From: Pedobacter psychroterrae
GTDB taxonomy: Bacteria; Bacteroidota; Bacteroidia; Sphingobacteriales; Sphingobacteriaceae
Reading direction: 5' to 3'
Length of the DNA stretch: 64,000 nucleotides
Assembly: GCF_004331695.1 (NCBI RefSeq)
Contig: NZ_SJSL01000001.1
Location: 1,178,001-1,242,000 of the forward strand
Both the position numbers and the translations under genes were made by a program. Position 1 is the first letter of the stretch. Each line of letters starts with the position of its first letter. A model generated the notes under the pieces. The model ran no database searches. It saw only the letters and a program-made list of their open reading frames with translations, and was not told the DNA's origin. Positions 36,182-44,940 of this stretch are shown here, one piece after another.

Positions 36182-37209
36182 ATATCAAGCATTAATTCTG
36201 TGGTATAATGGGTAGCCGAATTTACGATATTTAATTTATACCTGTCGGGATACAACAGTTGTAACCTGCGTTCAACATTGTTTAGCCCAACCCCACCCAT
36301 TTCATCCTTATTATATTTATTCTTTTTATTAGTCACACTAAAGTGTAATATCTTTTGATTAGCAATGATATTGATCTTAATCGGATTTTTTGGATCATTT
36401 GCAACACCATGTTTAAAGGCATTTTCAACAAATGATATCAATATCAACGGAACGATCTGTTGATCATCAATTTCCCCATTTAAGGTAAATTCTACATTTG
36501 CCCCATCCTTAAATCTCAATTTTTGCAGCTCTATAAAGCTCTGAACATATTCAATTTCTTTATTTAAAGAAACCCAGCTGTCATTGCTTTCGTAGATCAT
36601 GTAGCGCATGATCTCTGATAATTTCAATATGGCATCGGCCGTCTTATCAGATTTCTGATAAGCCAGCGAGTAGATGTTGTTTAAAGAATTAAACAGGAAA
36701 TGCGGATTAAGCTGCGACTTTAAAAACTGCAGCTCCATTTCTTTTTTTTCCATTACCAGGTTGCGCTGTACGCTTTCATTGCCGAACCAGTCCACTGCAA
36801 ATTTCAGTAATGAACTCGCTACGATAAAGAAACCTGATACGAATATGGTACTAACTACATATTTAAAGATGTTTAGGTACGATCCCTCGCCTGCATCAGC
36901 AATATAGGAAAACAGAGTAGTAGTATGAAGACTGGCGAGTGCCATCTTGATGAGGCTCATCAGTACGATCACAATGATGATTGCTACGACATACAGGCCG
37001 TACTTCTTCTTTTCTTTTACCAGTAAGGGGATCAGCAGGGTGTAGTTGATATAAAAGATAGAAATGTTTGCCAGTGCAGAATAGCCATAGTTTACGGCAA
37101 GATTAAAAATTGTCCGCTCGCCTTTAAAATTCATGATCTCCAGAAACAGGACCAATCCTATTAATAGCCAGAAAAGAAGGTGCGCTATAAAAGGGCCTCT
37201 ACTTTTCAT
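36178..37209 (-). CDS. LytS/YehU-type sensor histidine kinase
   Basis: A 343-residue inner-membrane kinase with four hydrophobic spans (about 8-26, 37-62, 71-92, 114-138) and no large periplasmic sensor. The His_kinase domain contains phosphoacceptor H170 in LKSQLNPHFLFNSLNNIYSL. The C-terminal ATPase has the N box in PLILISFVENAFKHG and a G box GGVGLNNVERRL. The arrangement suggests sensing within or at the membrane. Partner: the LytTR regulator in 4-base overlap. Confidence 0.92.
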   Translation of the reverse strand: MKSRGPFIAHLLFWLLIGLVLFLEIMNFKGERTIFNLAVNYGYSALANISIFYINYTLLIPLLVKEKKKYGLYVVAIIIVIVLMSLIKMALASLHTTTLFSYIADAGEGSYLNIFKYVVSTIFVSGFFIVASSLLKFAVDWFGNESVQRNLVMEKKEMELQFLKSQLNPHFLFNSLNNIYSLAYQKSDKTADAILKLSEIMRYMIYESNDSWVSLNKEIEYVQSFIELQKLRFKDGANVEFTLNGEIDDQQIVPLILISFVENAFKHGVANDPKNPIKINIIANQKILHFSVTNKKNKYNKDEMGGVGLNNVERRLQLLYPDRYKLNIVNSATHYTTELMLDI

Positions 37210-37492
37210 TAAAACTACTTATTGCAAAAAAATTCATACGTCCAAATTAGGTATTCTGAGGGCTTTTAAGGATGTTCTTTCGACGAACAGGCATTTTTTT
37301 TCTACCAAATTCCTAAATAACCCAATGAATTGCAAAACTATACATTTAAGGCGTTTATCTAGAATAATATGTACTTGGTCTAAAACATTTTAACAGGAAT
37401 TTTTAAATTATTCTATTTGTTTCATCAAACAGAGCAAGCGAGCTCTTGAGAACAAAAAAATAGAAATAAACACTCGAAAAAACAAAACGAAT

Positions 37493-37666
37493 ATGAAAAG
37501 GTTAACAAACGTATCTCCATTTTTACTTTTACTGGTTCCTGTTTTTATCATGATGTTATTGACATTCACTACAGGTAATGTAAACAATCAGAATGAGGAA
37601 GTTGCTTTAAAATCTGCACCTGCAAAAGATGTATTGACAAAAGTGGTTAGCCCACTTACAAAATAA
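37493..37666 (+). CDS. 57-residue exported or membrane peptide
   Basis: ATG 37493 to TAA 37664-37666, preceded by an AT-rich region typical of starts in this genome. The product begins MKRLTNVSPF and has one strongly hydrophobic segment (FLLLLVPVFIMMLLTF, about 10-25). A short polar tail of about 30 residues follows, with acidic and lysine residues (NNQNEEVALKSAPAKD). It could be a small single-pass membrane peptide or a secreted peptide after signal cleavage. It is divergent from the LytTR kinase gene, and a terminator follows at 37773. No family is recognised. Confidence 0.55.
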   Translation: MKRLTNVSPFLLLLVPVFIMMLLTFTTGNVNNQNEEVALKSAPAKDVLTKVVSPLTK

Positions 37667-37772
37667 TTAGACCGGTCATGGTGCTGTTAATGGCTCCTTA
37701 TCATTCATGTACCTGCTTACATGGTCGGCCACAAATAAAATAGTAGATTTAGTTTTTAGTTAATAGTAAGAG

Positions 37773-37800
37773 ATGGCGGTTTATACCGCCATTTTCTTTT
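37773..37800 (+). terminator. intrinsic terminator upstream of blaI-like gene
   Basis: ATGGCGGT (37773-37780) pairs with ACCGCCAT (37785-37792) around TTAT and is followed by TTTTCTTTTT. It separates the 57-residue ORF from the BlaI/M56 promoter. Confidence 0.75.
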
Positions 37801-37830
37801 TGTAAAAAAAATATTTTCACATTTATTTTG

Positions 37831-37876
37831 ATAACTAAAAAATTAGTTATAAGTTAGTACTAAGGTTTTAGTTATA
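37831..37876 (+). promoter_or_regulatory. tandem BlaI-type operators ACTAA-N4-TTAGT
   Basis: Two palindromes face the blaI-like gene. ATAACTAA-N4-TTAGTTAT occupies 37831-37850 and TACTAA-N4-TTAGTTATA occupies 37858-37876. A further TTAGTACTAA (37854-37863) lies between. Centres are about 26-27 bases apart, suitable for two repressor dimers. The motif shape is like the short dyads bound by BlaI/MecI proteins; autoregulation is inferred. The second site recurs at 49768-49786. Confidence 0.55.
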
Positions 37877-37924
37877 GGGTATTGCGCAGTATCTCAACCA
37901 CTAAGACCGTTATAGCAAAAACTC

Positions 37925-38302
37925 ATGGAAATAAAAGATTTGACAAAAGCAGAGGAGCAGATTATGCAGGTAGTATGGCAGATAGAAAAGGGCTTCGTTA
38001 AGGATGTGATGGATTTATTGCCCGAACCTAAGCCGGCCTATAATACGGTCTCTACCATTATCAGGATACTGGAGGTGAAGGGCTTTATTGCCCACGAGAC
38101 TTTTGGTAAAGCCCATAAGTACTATCCCATTGTCAGCAAGGAAGATTACAAGCGCCATGCAACTGAAAAGCTGCTGGGTGGTTACTTTGAAAACTCTGTG
38201 GAGAGTATGTTTTCTTTCTTTGTAAGGGAGGAAAAGCTGGATGTGGGGGATGTAGATGAGATACTTAAAATGATCAACAAATTTAAAGACAAAAGAAAAT
38301 GA
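37925..38302 (+). CDS. BlaI/MecI/CopY-family repressor
   Basis: A 125-residue winged-helix repressor. The N-terminal DNA-binding part reads LTKAEEQIMQVVWQIEKGFVKDVM, then the recognition helix region PAYNTVSTIIRILEVKGFIAHE (about 37-58). The dimerisation half follows (about 65-122). Family members are inactivated when a partner M56 membrane protease triggers their cleavage. That partner follows directly, with a 4-base ATGA overlap. Tandem operators at 37831-37876 support autoregulation. Confidence 0.92.
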   Translation: MEIKDLTKAEEQIMQVVWQIEKGFVKDVMDLLPEPKPAYNTVSTIIRILEVKGFIAHETFGKAHKYYPIVSKEDYKRHATEKLLGGYFENSVESMFSFFVREEKLDVGDVDEILKMINKFKDKRK

Positions 38303-40434
38303 GCTGGGCACACTACATCATCCAAGTCAATATATACCTGGTGGTATTCTATGGCTTTTATAAGTTGCTGTTAGAAAAAGAAACTTATTTCGTTCTCAAC
38401 AGGATCTATCTTGTCAGTGCCGGTTTGTTCTCATTAGCGATACCATTTCTCCGGTTTGAATGGTTTACCAGGCAGGAAGCCGTACAACCGGTATACGTAG
38501 GCGTAGACCAGTTTAACCAGTTTATAGTACAGGCAGGTGTAGTACAGCAGGAGCCCGACCGCTTAACAGCAAGTAACTTGATAGTAGTGGTCTATTTTTG
38601 CGGCGTGCTTTTCTTCATTTTCAGGCTTATTTATCAATTGCTTTCTGTGCGCGCGCTGCTTAGAAAAGAAGGTGCTGGTTCGGCCTTTTCATTCTTCAGT
38701 AGTAAGGTGGTAGATGGCAAATTGCCACAGGTTAAAGTAATAGATAAGCATGAAGAGATCCATATCAAGCAGCTACATACCCTGGATGTGTTGTTCTTTG
38801 AAGCCATCGGAATCATTACCTGGTTCAATCCCATCATTTATTTCTACAAGCGTACTGTAAAGAACATTCATGAGTTTCTGGCCGATGAAGCGGCTGCGAA
38901 CTATCAGGGTGATAAAAAGGAATACGCTTTATTGTTATTAAGCAGTGCGTTTGGTGTTGCACCAAACAAGCTGACCAATAGTTTTTTTAACAAATCACTT
39001 ATTAAAAAAAGAATTTATATGCTACACAAACAACGCTCGAAAAGAACAGCTATCCTGAAATATGGGCTGTTCTTACCTTTATTTGCCATTACATTAATCA
39101 TGTCTTCGGCCACCATCCGCAATAGCGAAAAAATCCGGGAAGTAGCACAGGAGCTACCAATTTCGGAACCATTAACCATGGTTAAAGAAGTAGTGACTGA
39201 GGCAGTGAAACCCCTAGCCCAGGCAACTAAGACCGTAACTCCAACTTTAACAATAGATGTCGACTGGGGTGATTTTTATACGCATCTAAAAAAATCAATC
39301 AGGTACGCCCCACTTGCACAAGAGAATAATGTACAAGGTTACACACAGACTTTATTTACCGTTAAAGACGGGAAAGTCGAAGAGGTGGTTTCTGCAGACC
39401 CGAAGCTGGGTTCCGGAGCAGATGAAGAAGTTAAGCGATGCATCAAGTCTTATGCCAACTACGGGGCCATTCCTGATGGGAAATATTCACTCATTGTCGC
39501 ATTTACCCTGTCCGGATCTGATGTAAACCAAAATGATTTGAAGAACAAAGGGTTGAAGCCTGTAGATGGATATACTCCCCTAGCCAGTGAGGTGGTTATA
39601 CGGGGCTATAAAAAGGCAGATGGATCATCCGCTAAGGTCACTGCTGTGTCCTTAAACGAAATAGTTGTCCGCAAAGATGAGAACACAAGCAATTCTGAAA
39701 GTAAGGTTTATGATTTTGTCTCTTTAGATCAGGCACCAACATTTCCTGGGGGGATGGATAAATTTTACGAATACCTCAAAACCTCTTTAAGATATCCTGC
39801 GGAAGCATTTGCTAACAATACCCAGGGGAAAGTTTTTTTATCATTTATAGTAGAAGTGGATGGCGATTTACGCGACATCCGTGTTGATCGCAGATTGGGT
39901 TCAGGTACCGATGAGGAAGCCGTTAGAGTAATGGCCACAAGCCCTAAATGGGTGCCTGGTATGAAAGATGGCAAGCAGGTAAGAGTTAAGTTTAATATAC
40001 CTATCAGTTTCACTAAAGGAGCTCCTTCGCAGCCAGGTGCGCCAGGACAGGGGGCTACTAAAAGCGAAGGCACGGTGACGTACTCTACTATGGTAAATCA
40101 AGATCCTAATAAGGTATATGATTTCGTGTCTCTGCAGAAGCAGCCTGAATTTGTAGGTGGTATGGCAAAGTTTTTTGAATACCTTAAAAAAACAGTGAGA
40201 TATCCAGCGGAGGCCCAGAAGAATAAAGTCAGCGGTAAAGTATTCCTGTCATTTGTGGTAGAAAAGGATGGTAGCCTTACCGACATTAAAGTAGACCGTA
40301 AGCTAGGGTCCGGACTTGACGAAGAGGCGGTACGGGTTATTGAAGAGTCTCCAAGATGGATTCCTGGTGTACAAGACGGTAAAGCAGTCAGGGTCAAATT
40401 CAATATTCCTATATCATTCTCTCTCACCCAATAG
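38299..40434 (+). CDS. M56 sensor metalloprotease fused to three TonB C-terminal modules
   Basis: A 711-residue BlaR1/MecR1-like protein. Membrane spans occur at about 5-25, 33-52, 92-113 and 253-271. The zinc protease motif is HEEIH (151-155) with HEFLADEAAA at 191-200, facing the cytosol as in BlaR1. In place of a penicillin-binding sensor domain, the periplasmic part holds TonB_C-like modules: a degenerate copy (about 323-405) and two well-kept copies (469-571 and 606-708), each with GGM-x-KF-x-EYLK, RYPAEA, a G-KVF-LSF strand, DEEAVRV and KFNIPISF. The spacing is about 137 residues. Such modules bind receptor or peptidoglycan partners, so the protein may sense envelope state directly. Co-expressed with the repressor. 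Confidence 0.85.
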   Translation: MSWAHYIIQVNIYLVVFYGFYKLLLEKETYFVLNRIYLVSAGLFSLAIPFLRFEWFTRQEAVQPVYVGVDQFNQFIVQAGVVQQEPDRLTASNLIVVVYFCGVLFFIFRLIYQLLSVRALLRKEGAGSAFSFFSSKVVDGKLPQVKVIDKHEEIHIKQLHTLDVLFFEAIGIITWFNPIIYFYKRTVKNIHEFLADEAAANYQGDKKEYALLLLSSAFGVAPNKLTNSFFNKSLIKKRIYMLHKQRSKRTAILKYGLFLPLFAITLIMSSATIRNSEKIREVAQELPISEPLTMVKEVVTEAVKPLAQATKTVTPTLTIDVDWGDFYTHLKKSIRYAPLAQENNVQGYTQTLFTVKDGKVEEVVSADPKLGSGADEEVKRCIKSYANYGAIPDGKYSLIVAFTLSGSDVNQNDLKNKGLKPVDGYTPLASEVVIRGYKKADGSSAKVTAVSLNEIVVRKDENTSNSESKVYDFVSLDQAPTFPGGMDKFYEYLKTSLRYPAEAFANNTQGKVFLSFIVEVDGDLRDIRVDRRLGSGTDEEAVRVMATSPKWVPGMKDGKQVRVKFNIPISFTKGAPSQPGAPGQGATKSEGTVTYSTMVNQDPNKVYDFVSLQKQPEFVGGMAKFFEYLKKTVRYPAEAQKNKVSGKVFLSFVVEKDGSLTDIKVDRKLGSGLDEEAVRVIEESPRWIPGVQDGKAVRVKFNIPISFSLTQ

Positions 40435-40440
40435 TACATT

Positions 40441-40481
40441 ACACACAAAACCCCGGCTAAATTAGCCGGGGTTTTGTGTGT
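40441..40481. terminator. convergent terminator between M56 gene and sdhB
   Basis: 20-base arms 40441-40460 and 40462-40481 are perfect reverse complements (ACACACAAAACCCCGGCTAA type). The GC core CCCCGGCTAA/TTAGCCGGGG is flanked by AAAA/TTTT, so it can end transcription from both sides. Confidence 0.9.
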
Positions 40482-40509
40482 AATACCCTTGTCTCGTTGT
40501 ATAAAACTA

Positions 40510-41280
40510 TTAAATATCTTCCTCAGATACAAATTTTGCAGAATAAAAATCTCTGTTCATGCGTGCAATGTTCTCCAGCGAGATCCCTTTAGGGCATTCC
40601 GCTTCACAGGCGCCGGTATTGGTACAGTTACCGAAACCTTCTGCATCCATCTGGGCTACCATGCTCTGAACCCTGCGATAACGCTCTGGCTGGCCCTGAG
40701 GTAGTTGTGCCAATTGAGAAACCTTAGCAGAGACAAAAAGCATGGCTGATGCATTCTTACAGGTAGCTACACAGGCTCCGCAACCGATACAGGCAGCAGC
40801 TTCAAAAGCCGAGTCGGCCTGGACTTTAGGAATCGGCAATGCATTTGCATCCTGGGCATTTCCTGTATTCACAGAAATAAACCCTCCTGAGGCAATGATC
40901 CTGTCAAACGCTGTACGGTCAACCGTCAAATCCTTGATCACAGGGAATGCACTTGCTCTCCAGGGTTCTACCACAATTGTATCGCCATCCTTGAAGGAAC
41001 GCATGTGCAGCTGACAGGTAGTAATTCCTTCTTTAGGTCCGTGAGGTCTTCCGTTGATAAACATAGAACACGCCCCGCAGATTCCTTCCCTGCAGTCATG
41101 GTCGAACACAATCGGCTCATCACCCTTAGAAATTAAATCTTCGTTCAGCACGTCAAACATTTCTAAGAAAGACATATCAGGAGAAATTTCTGATACCTTG
41201 TAGTCCACCAAATTACCTTTGGTTTTGTTATTCTTCTGACGCCAGATCTTCAGCGTTAAATTCATATTTCCTGTACTCAT
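40510..41280 (-). CDS. sdhB: succinate dehydrogenase/fumarate reductase iron-sulfur subunit
   Basis: A 256-residue electron-transfer subunit. The N-terminal 2Fe-2S ligands are in [17 protein letters not shown] (about 64-80), with a further Cys in TTCQLHM. The C-terminal domain carries [18 protein letters not shown] and [20 protein letters not shown] for the 4Fe-4S and 3Fe-4S clusters. It passes electrons from SdhA to the heme/quinone subunit. Last gene of the minus-strand order sdhC-sdhA-sdhB; downstream is the convergent terminator. Confidence 0.95.
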   Translation of the reverse strand: MSTGNMNLTLKIWRQKNNKTKGNLVDYKVSEISPDMSFLEMFDVLNEDLISKGDEPIVFDHDCREGICGACSMFINGRPHGPKEGITTCQLHMRSFKDGDTIVVEPWRASAFPVIKDLTVDRTAFDRIIASGGFISVNTGNAQDANALPIPKVQADSAFEAAACIGCGACVATCKNASAMLFVSAKVSQLAQLPQGQPERYRRVQSMVAQMDAEGFGNCTNTGACEAECPKGISLENIARMNRDFYSAKFVSEEDI

Positions 41281-41306
41281 GATATTGAGATTTTAGTACT
41301 TAGCAA

Positions 41307-43286
41307 TTATTTATAACTTCTTTGTGCAACTTTGATATTCTCAAACTTCAGTTCTTCCTTGTGCAGTTCGAAGTTTACACCTTCTTTATATTCCCATGCA
41401 GATACATAAGCATAGTTTTCATCATCACGCAACGCTTCGCCCTCTTCGGTCTGGTACTCTTCTCTAAAGTGCCCGCCGCAAGATTCATTTCTGTTCAGCG
41501 CATCTCTGCACATCAGTTCGCCCAGCTCTATAAAGTCAGCCACGCGTCCGGCTTTTTCCAGTTCAGGATTGAACTCATCAGCTGAACCCGGTACACGAAC
41601 GTCAGACCAAAAATCCTTACGTAGCTGCTGTATTGCAGCGATGGCTTCTGTCAGCCCCTGTGCATTTCGGGCCATACCACATTTATCCCACATGATCTTT
41701 CCCAATTTTTTGTGGAAATGATCTACAGACTTAGTTCCTTTTATTGCAAAGAATTTGTCAATGATGGCTTTAGCGTTGGCCTCAGCTTCAACAAAAGCAG
41801 GGTGATCCTGAGGGATTGGTTTGGTTGAAAGCTCTTTAGAAAGATAAGCACCAATTGTATAAGGGATCACGAAATAACCGTCTGCCAGTCCCTGCATTAA
41901 GGCAGAAGCTCCAAGGCGGTTCGCACCATGATCTGAGAAGTTGGCTTCCCCTAAAGCATACAATCCCGGAACGGTGGTCATCAGGTTATAATCTACCCAA
42001 AGGCCGCCCATGGTATAGTGAACCGCAGGATAAATACGCATCGGCAATTCATAGGGGTCTTCTCCTGTGATCTGTGCGTACATGTCAAACAAGTTGCCAT
42101 ATTTCTCTTTGATCACCTCACGGCCCAGTTTCATACAAGTTTCCTTGTCAGGATTGTGAATGTTATGTTTATTGGCTTCTATACGGCCGTAACGTTCAGT
42201 ATTTGCCTTGAAATCCAGATACACAGCAAGTTTCGAATTACCTACACCATATCCTGCATCACAACGCTCTTTGGCCGCCCTTGAGGCTACATCACGTGGT
42301 ACCAGGTTACCAAAAGCAGGATACCTGCGTTCCAGGTAATAATCTCTTTCATCTTCAGGAATTTCTGAAGCTTTACGGTTGTCGTCTTTCTTTTTAGGTA
42401 CCCAGATCCTGCCGTCATTACGCAAGGATTCTGACATTAGGGTCAGTTTACTCTGGTGATCACCTGATACCGGAATACAAGTAGGGTGGATCTGAGTGTA
42501 ACAAGGATTGCCAAAGAAAGCACCTTTTTTATGCGCTTTCCAGGCTGCGGTCACGTTACTGCCCATAGCGTTTGTAGACAGGTAAAATACGTTTCCGTAG
42601 CCTCCGCTGCACAACAATACCGCATGGCCTGAATGACGCTCCAGTTCACCGGTGATCAGGTTACGGGCTATGATCCCGCGCGCTTTTCCGTCCACTACCA
42701 CTACTTCAAGCATTTCATGGCGGGTAAACATTTCTACTTTACCCATTCCTATCTGACGCTCCAAGGCACTGTAGGCACCTAATAATAATTGCTGGCCAGT
42801 TTGTCCGGCAGCATAAAAAGTCCTCTGCACCTGTGTACCTCCGAAAGAGCGGTTGTCAAGCAAGCCGCCGTACTCTCTTGCCAAAGGTACACCCTGTGCC
42901 ACGCACTGGTCTATAATGTTTGCACTCACTTCGGCCAAACGGTGTACGTTGGCTTCCCGTGCGCGGTAATCACCACCTTTAATGGTATCATAAAATAAAC
43001 GATAAGTACTATCGCCATCGTTCTGATAATTCTTTGCAGCATTGATACCACCCTGAGCGGCAATAGAGTGCGCTCTTCTTGGTGAATCCTGGAAACAAAA
43101 ACACTTAACTTTATATCCCATTTCTGCAAGGGTAGCCGCTGCAGAAGCACCAGCCAGACCAGAACCTACAACAACGATTTCTATGCTTCTCTTATTGGCC
43201 GGATTAACCAATGGCATAGACGAACGTAGTTTGGTCCACTTTTCAGTTAACTCTCCTTCTGGTATATGAGCATTTAATTCTGCCAT
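41307..43286 (-). CDS. sdhA: succinate dehydrogenase/fumarate reductase flavoprotein subunit
   Basis: About 659 residues from ATG 43286; a TTG at 43307 would add only seven residues. FAD-binding [20 protein letters not shown] is near the N-terminus. [15 protein letters not shown] carries the covalent-flavin/active-site region. [18 protein letters not shown] and [18 protein letters not shown] are the catalytic and FAD segments of the family. It oxidises succinate to fumarate or the reverse. It lies between sdhC (24 bases) and sdhB (26 bases). Confidence 0.95.
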   Translation of the reverse strand: MAELNAHIPEGELTEKWTKLRSSMPLVNPANKRSIEIVVVGSGLAGASAAATLAEMGYKVKCFCFQDSPRRAHSIAAQGGINAAKNYQNDGDSTYRLFYDTIKGGDYRAREANVHRLAEVSANIIDQCVAQGVPLAREYGGLLDNRSFGGTQVQRTFYAAGQTGQQLLLGAYSALERQIGMGKVEMFTRHEMLEVVVVDGKARGIIARNLITGELERHSGHAVLLCSGGYGNVFYLSTNAMGSNVTAAWKAHKKGAFFGNPCYTQIHPTCIPVSGDHQSKLTLMSESLRNDGRIWVPKKKDDNRKASEIPEDERDYYLERRYPAFGNLVPRDVASRAAKERCDAGYGVGNSKLAVYLDFKANTERYGRIEANKHNIHNPDKETCMKLGREVIKEKYGNLFDMYAQITGEDPYELPMRIYPAVHYTMGGLWVDYNLMTTVPGLYALGEANFSDHGANRLGASALMQGLADGYFVIPYTIGAYLSKELSTKPIPQDHPAFVEAEANAKAIIDKFFAIKGTKSVDHFHKKLGKIMWDKCGMARNAQGLTEAIAAIQQLRKDFWSDVRVPGSADEFNPELEKAGRVADFIELGELMCRDALNRNESCGGHFREEYQTEEGEALRDDENYAYVSAWEYKEGVNFELHKEELKFENIKVAQRSYK

Positions 43287-43310
43287 GATATTTAAACTTA
43301 AGATCAAAAA

Positions 43311-43991
43311 TTATTTAATGAGACCAAAATGCATTGCGAGCGGCATTGCCGCAAAAAGTACGGAGATGATGATAGAATACCAAAACCCTAAACCTTTAAT
43401 GATCGGAGTATATTTTTTATGGTTCCAGCCCAGTGTCTGAAATGCAGAAGCAAAGCCGTGCAGCAAGTGATAGGCAAGTGATCCCATTGAAAACACATAC
43501 AATGCTACCAGCCATGGGTTTTTAAATGTCTCTACCATTACGGCAAATAAATCTTCGTGCCCGTTGGCATCTACTGTAGGAATGCCTGTAAAACGTGATG
43601 TCACCCAGAATTTAGAGATATGGACAATCAGGAATATTAACAATAAAGTTCCCAATAGGCCCATAGAGCGCGAATACCATTTGCTATTTGCCGCACCATT
43701 GTTTACCGCATATTTTACCGGCCTTGCAGCGTTATTTTGTGCCCATAACCTGAAGCCTTGTACAATATGTGCAAGGAGTCCTGCAAACAATACGATCTCC
43801 ATTGACCGGATCAACCAGTTGGTAGCCATAAAGTGTGCACCGATGTTGAAAGTGAGCCCGCCGTCATTCAAGAAGATCAGTGAATTAAGAAAGCAGTGCA
43901 CTACTAAAAATGAAATAAGAAAAAGGCCTGTAATGCCCATTATCAATTTTTTTCCTATAGACGAGGAAAAAGCGTTTCCGAAACCAGCCAT
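43311..43991 (-). CDS. sdhC: succinate dehydrogenase cytochrome b subunit
   Basis: A 226-residue membrane anchor with about five spans (for example LIMGITGLFLISFLVVHCFL, then WLIRSMEIVLFAGLLAHIVQG). Histidines at the ends of helices (VVHCF, AHIVQGFRLW, IVHISKFW, LLHGFASAF, MHFGLIK) are suited to bind two b hemes. The single-polypeptide anchor defines the B-type complex (as in Bacillus SdhC and Wolinella FrdC). It is the first gene of the operon, with a -7 element at 44018-44025. Confidence 0.92.
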   Translation of the reverse strand: MAGFGNAFSSSIGKKLIMGITGLFLISFLVVHCFLNSLIFLNDGGLTFNIGAHFMATNWLIRSMEIVLFAGLLAHIVQGFRLWAQNNAARPVKYAVNNGAANSKWYSRSMGLLGTLLLIFLIVHISKFWVTSRFTGIPTVDANGHEDLFAVMVETFKNPWLVALYVFSMGSLAYHLLHGFASAFQTLGWNHKKYTPIIKGLGFWYSIIISVLFAAMPLAMHFGLIK

Positions 43992-44017
43992 TTATTGTTT
44001 ATTTTAGTTTTGTCATG

Positions 44018-44025
44018 CAAAAGTA
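44018..44025 (-). promoter_or_regulatory. -7 element (TACTTTTG) of sdhCAB
   Basis: Minus-strand TACTTTTG about 27 bases upstream of the sdhC ATG matches TAnnTTTG; the -33 TTG is not at an ideal distance. Confidence 0.35.
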
Positions 44026-44449
44026 TTTAATAAAAGAATTAATTTGTTAATCACAAACATAAAATACGGATAAATAAGCTATTTAGAAACGTTCTAAGAT
44101 TTCCTGGCAAAAAGTCGATTATAATTCAGTGTAAGACAACCTTCTGTTCCCTATTTGTCTTTTATCTGTGTGCTTGTCAGCTGCGGATGGGCGACCGACG
44201 AGGAACGGGCCAGCTACGGCTCACAGTCGGGTTTTTCCGAACGTGGCCCGAACCTGAGCCGAAGCTGGCCCGAAGGTCAGCCGAAGCTGAAAGGGTACCA
44301 GTCAGAACGCAGATCAGTAGCAGACACACTGCTTATAGATGTTTTCATCTTTGTTTTTCAAAGAACTTCAAAATAGTTTTTGACTCCTGACATATAGCTG
44401 TCACTATTCCCTTTTATGTTTGTTCTATAAATAATTAAAAATAGGAAAC
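44026..44449. other. intergenic region with a GC-rich segment and a 22-bp tandem duplication
   Basis: About 420 bases without a convincing gene. The flanks are AT-rich, but 44178-44300 is unusually GC-rich. It contains two adjacent 22-base units (44247-44268 and 44269-44290) that differ at four positions and both end in AGCCGAAGCTG. Short open frames cross it in several phases but none shows a protein-like composition or a plausible start signal. Confidence 0.5.
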
Positions 44450-44866
44450 ATGGAAAAATCACACGTATTAAGAGGTTTAGCAACAGTCAATTTTTATGCA
44501 ACTGACCATGATGCAGCAAAAAAATGGTATAGCGAATTTTTGGGTATTGAGCCTTATTTTAATGTTCCGGGCTATACAGAATTTCGCATTGGCGATTATC
44601 AGCATGAGCTGGGAATCATTGATGCAAGCTATGCACCGGAAGGCTATTCGGCAAAACCATCAGGTGCGATTGCACATTGGCATGTGGACGATTTAAAAGC
44701 CACACTCGACAGACTTATCGAGATGGGTGCAACAGCATATCAGCCTGTTACAGACCATAGTCAGGGGAAAGGGACATTTGTTACTGCATCTGTAACCGAT
44801 CCTTTTGGCAATATTCTTGGTATCATGACAAATGTTCATTACCTGGAAATTTTGAACCAACAATAG
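44450..44866 (+). CDS. VOC family protein
   Basis: A 138-residue VOC-fold protein. GLATVNFYATDHDAAKKWYSEFLGI is the opening beta-alpha-beta unit; AHWHVDDLKATLDRLIEMGA and VTDPFGNILGIMTNVHYLEIL form the second half. Histidines in ELGIID / AHWHVDD and the D-P-F-G-N motif suggest a metal-dependent dioxygenase or glyoxalase fold, but substrate is unknown. It stands alone between the odd GC-rich region and htrA. Confidence 0.82.
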   Translation: MEKSHVLRGLATVNFYATDHDAAKKWYSEFLGIEPYFNVPGYTEFRIGDYQHELGIIDASYAPEGYSAKPSGAIAHWHVDDLKATLDRLIEMGATAYQPVTDHSQGKGTFVTASVTDPFGNILGIMTNVHYLEILNQQ

Positions 44867-44891
44867 AAACCGAAATTGATCTGACGCAAAA

Positions 44892-44918
44892 AAGGGAAGC
44901 AATTAAATTGCCTCCCTT
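44892..44918. terminator. weak hairpin between VOC gene and htrA
   Basis: AAGGGAAGCAAT (44892-44903) can pair with ATTGCCTCCCTT (44907-44918) with one mismatch around TAA. A long T-run is missing, so termination for either convergent gene is uncertain. Confidence 0.4.
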
Positions 44919-44940
44919 ACTATTTATAACGGAATTTATT

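Noticed and set aside
43287..43307. Upstream TTG start for sdhA
   Set aside because: It adds seven non-conserved residues; the ATG at 43286 starts the family's usual N-terminus.
44155..44376. Open frame of 73 codons in the GC-rich island
   Set aside because: The composition follows the repeat structure, there is no start signal and overlapping frames on the same strand are equally open; treated as non-coding.
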